DNA from: an uncultured Collinsella sp. | GTDB lineage: Bacteria > Actinomycetota > Coriobacteriia > Coriobacteriales > Coriobacteriaceae | Assembly (NCBI GenBank): GCA_900543845.1 | Contig: UQTD01000055.1 | Location: 1 to 13,216 of the forward strand | Reading direction: 5' to 3' | Length of the DNA stretch: 13,216 bases | Shown: positions 13,118 through 13,216 of the stretch, in pieces | How the letters are laid out: the number at the start of each line of letters is the position of its first letter | Numbering within the stretch: position 1 is the first letter of the stretch | The notes under the pieces: model-generated | What the model was told of the DNA's origin: nothing | Seen by the model: only the letters and a program-made list of their open reading frames with translations | Databases searched by the model: none | Translations under genes and position numbers: made by a program

Positions 13118-13216
13118 ATGGAGCAATTCCCACAATCGAGCCCACGCGGACCGCGCCGCGCGCCCGATAACCAGGCGCCGCACGAACGCCCGCGCGCCGA
13201 CCGCCGCACCGGCGAG
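13118..13216 (+). CDS. Start of an unidentified protein, cut by the window edge
   Basis: An ATG at 13118 opens a frame that stays open to the edge (33 codons). The visible N-terminus, MEQFPQSSPRGPRRAPDNQA and onward, is rich in Pro, Arg and charged residues and looks disordered, as in the cytoplasmic tail of a membrane protein or a regulatory leader. There is no signal peptide in what can be seen. The ribosome site is weak (GGATGATG), and a TACAAT (13073-13078) could be its -10 box. It is divergent from rbsK. No function can be assigned. Confidence 0.5.
   Translation, partial: MEQFPQSSPRGPRRAPDNQAPHERPRADRRTGE

Overview
The window looks like chromosomal DNA from a high-GC, gut-associated actinobacterium, most likely Collinsella or a close relative in the Coriobacteriia. 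The basis is the GC-rich third positions, the anaerobe-style sugar genes (PTS-type 6-phospho-beta-glucosidase, split transketolase, luxS), and dispersed hairpin repeats built around CAAAGGGGACAG, which I associate with that group from memory. No rRNA, tRNA, CRISPR array or transposase is visible. Nearly all genes lie on the minus strand; the exceptions are one ATPase gene (1855-2961) and the start of a gene running off the right edge (13118 onward).

Layout, in the minus-strand direction of transcription. (1) 13024-10913: ribokinase and a nucleoside hydrolase form a two-gene salvage operon. It has a clear promoter overlapped by a GTTCAC-N6-GTGAAC palindrome and ends in an intrinsic terminator. 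(2) 10735-9633: a LacI-family regulator with its own terminator. (3) 9466-4577: a sugar operon of an L-fucose/arabinose-type isomerase, transketolase N- and C-terminal subunits (8-base overlap) and an FGGY kinase. Its control region is packed with TAAAC half-sites that also occur upstream of lacI. Two structured intergenic elements sit inside the operon. (4) 4566-3875: luxS, preceded by a 91-bp imperfect palindrome and nested alternative hairpins, and followed by a terminator. (5) 3800-3156: a DUF4867-type cupin-like protein. (6) 3210-1668: a plus-strand AAA ATPase lying between two 123-bp direct repeats; the left repeat carries a copy of the last 17 codons and stop of the DUF4867 gene. (7) 1470-40: a family 1 6-phospho-beta-glucosidase.

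How the genes work together. Isomerase, kinase and split transketolase describe a route in which an aldose is isomerised, phosphorylated and fed to a ketol transfer. This set fits a pentose, or the non-oxidative transketolase route for the branched plant sugar D-apiose; it fits L-fucose poorly because no aldolase is present. The ribokinase/hydrolase pair would yield ribose phosphate from nucleosides, and the GH1 enzyme would cleave phosphorylated beta-glucosides. The most unusual parts are the ATPase between copies of its neighbour's 3' end, the layered hairpins before luxS, and the palindromic repeat families.
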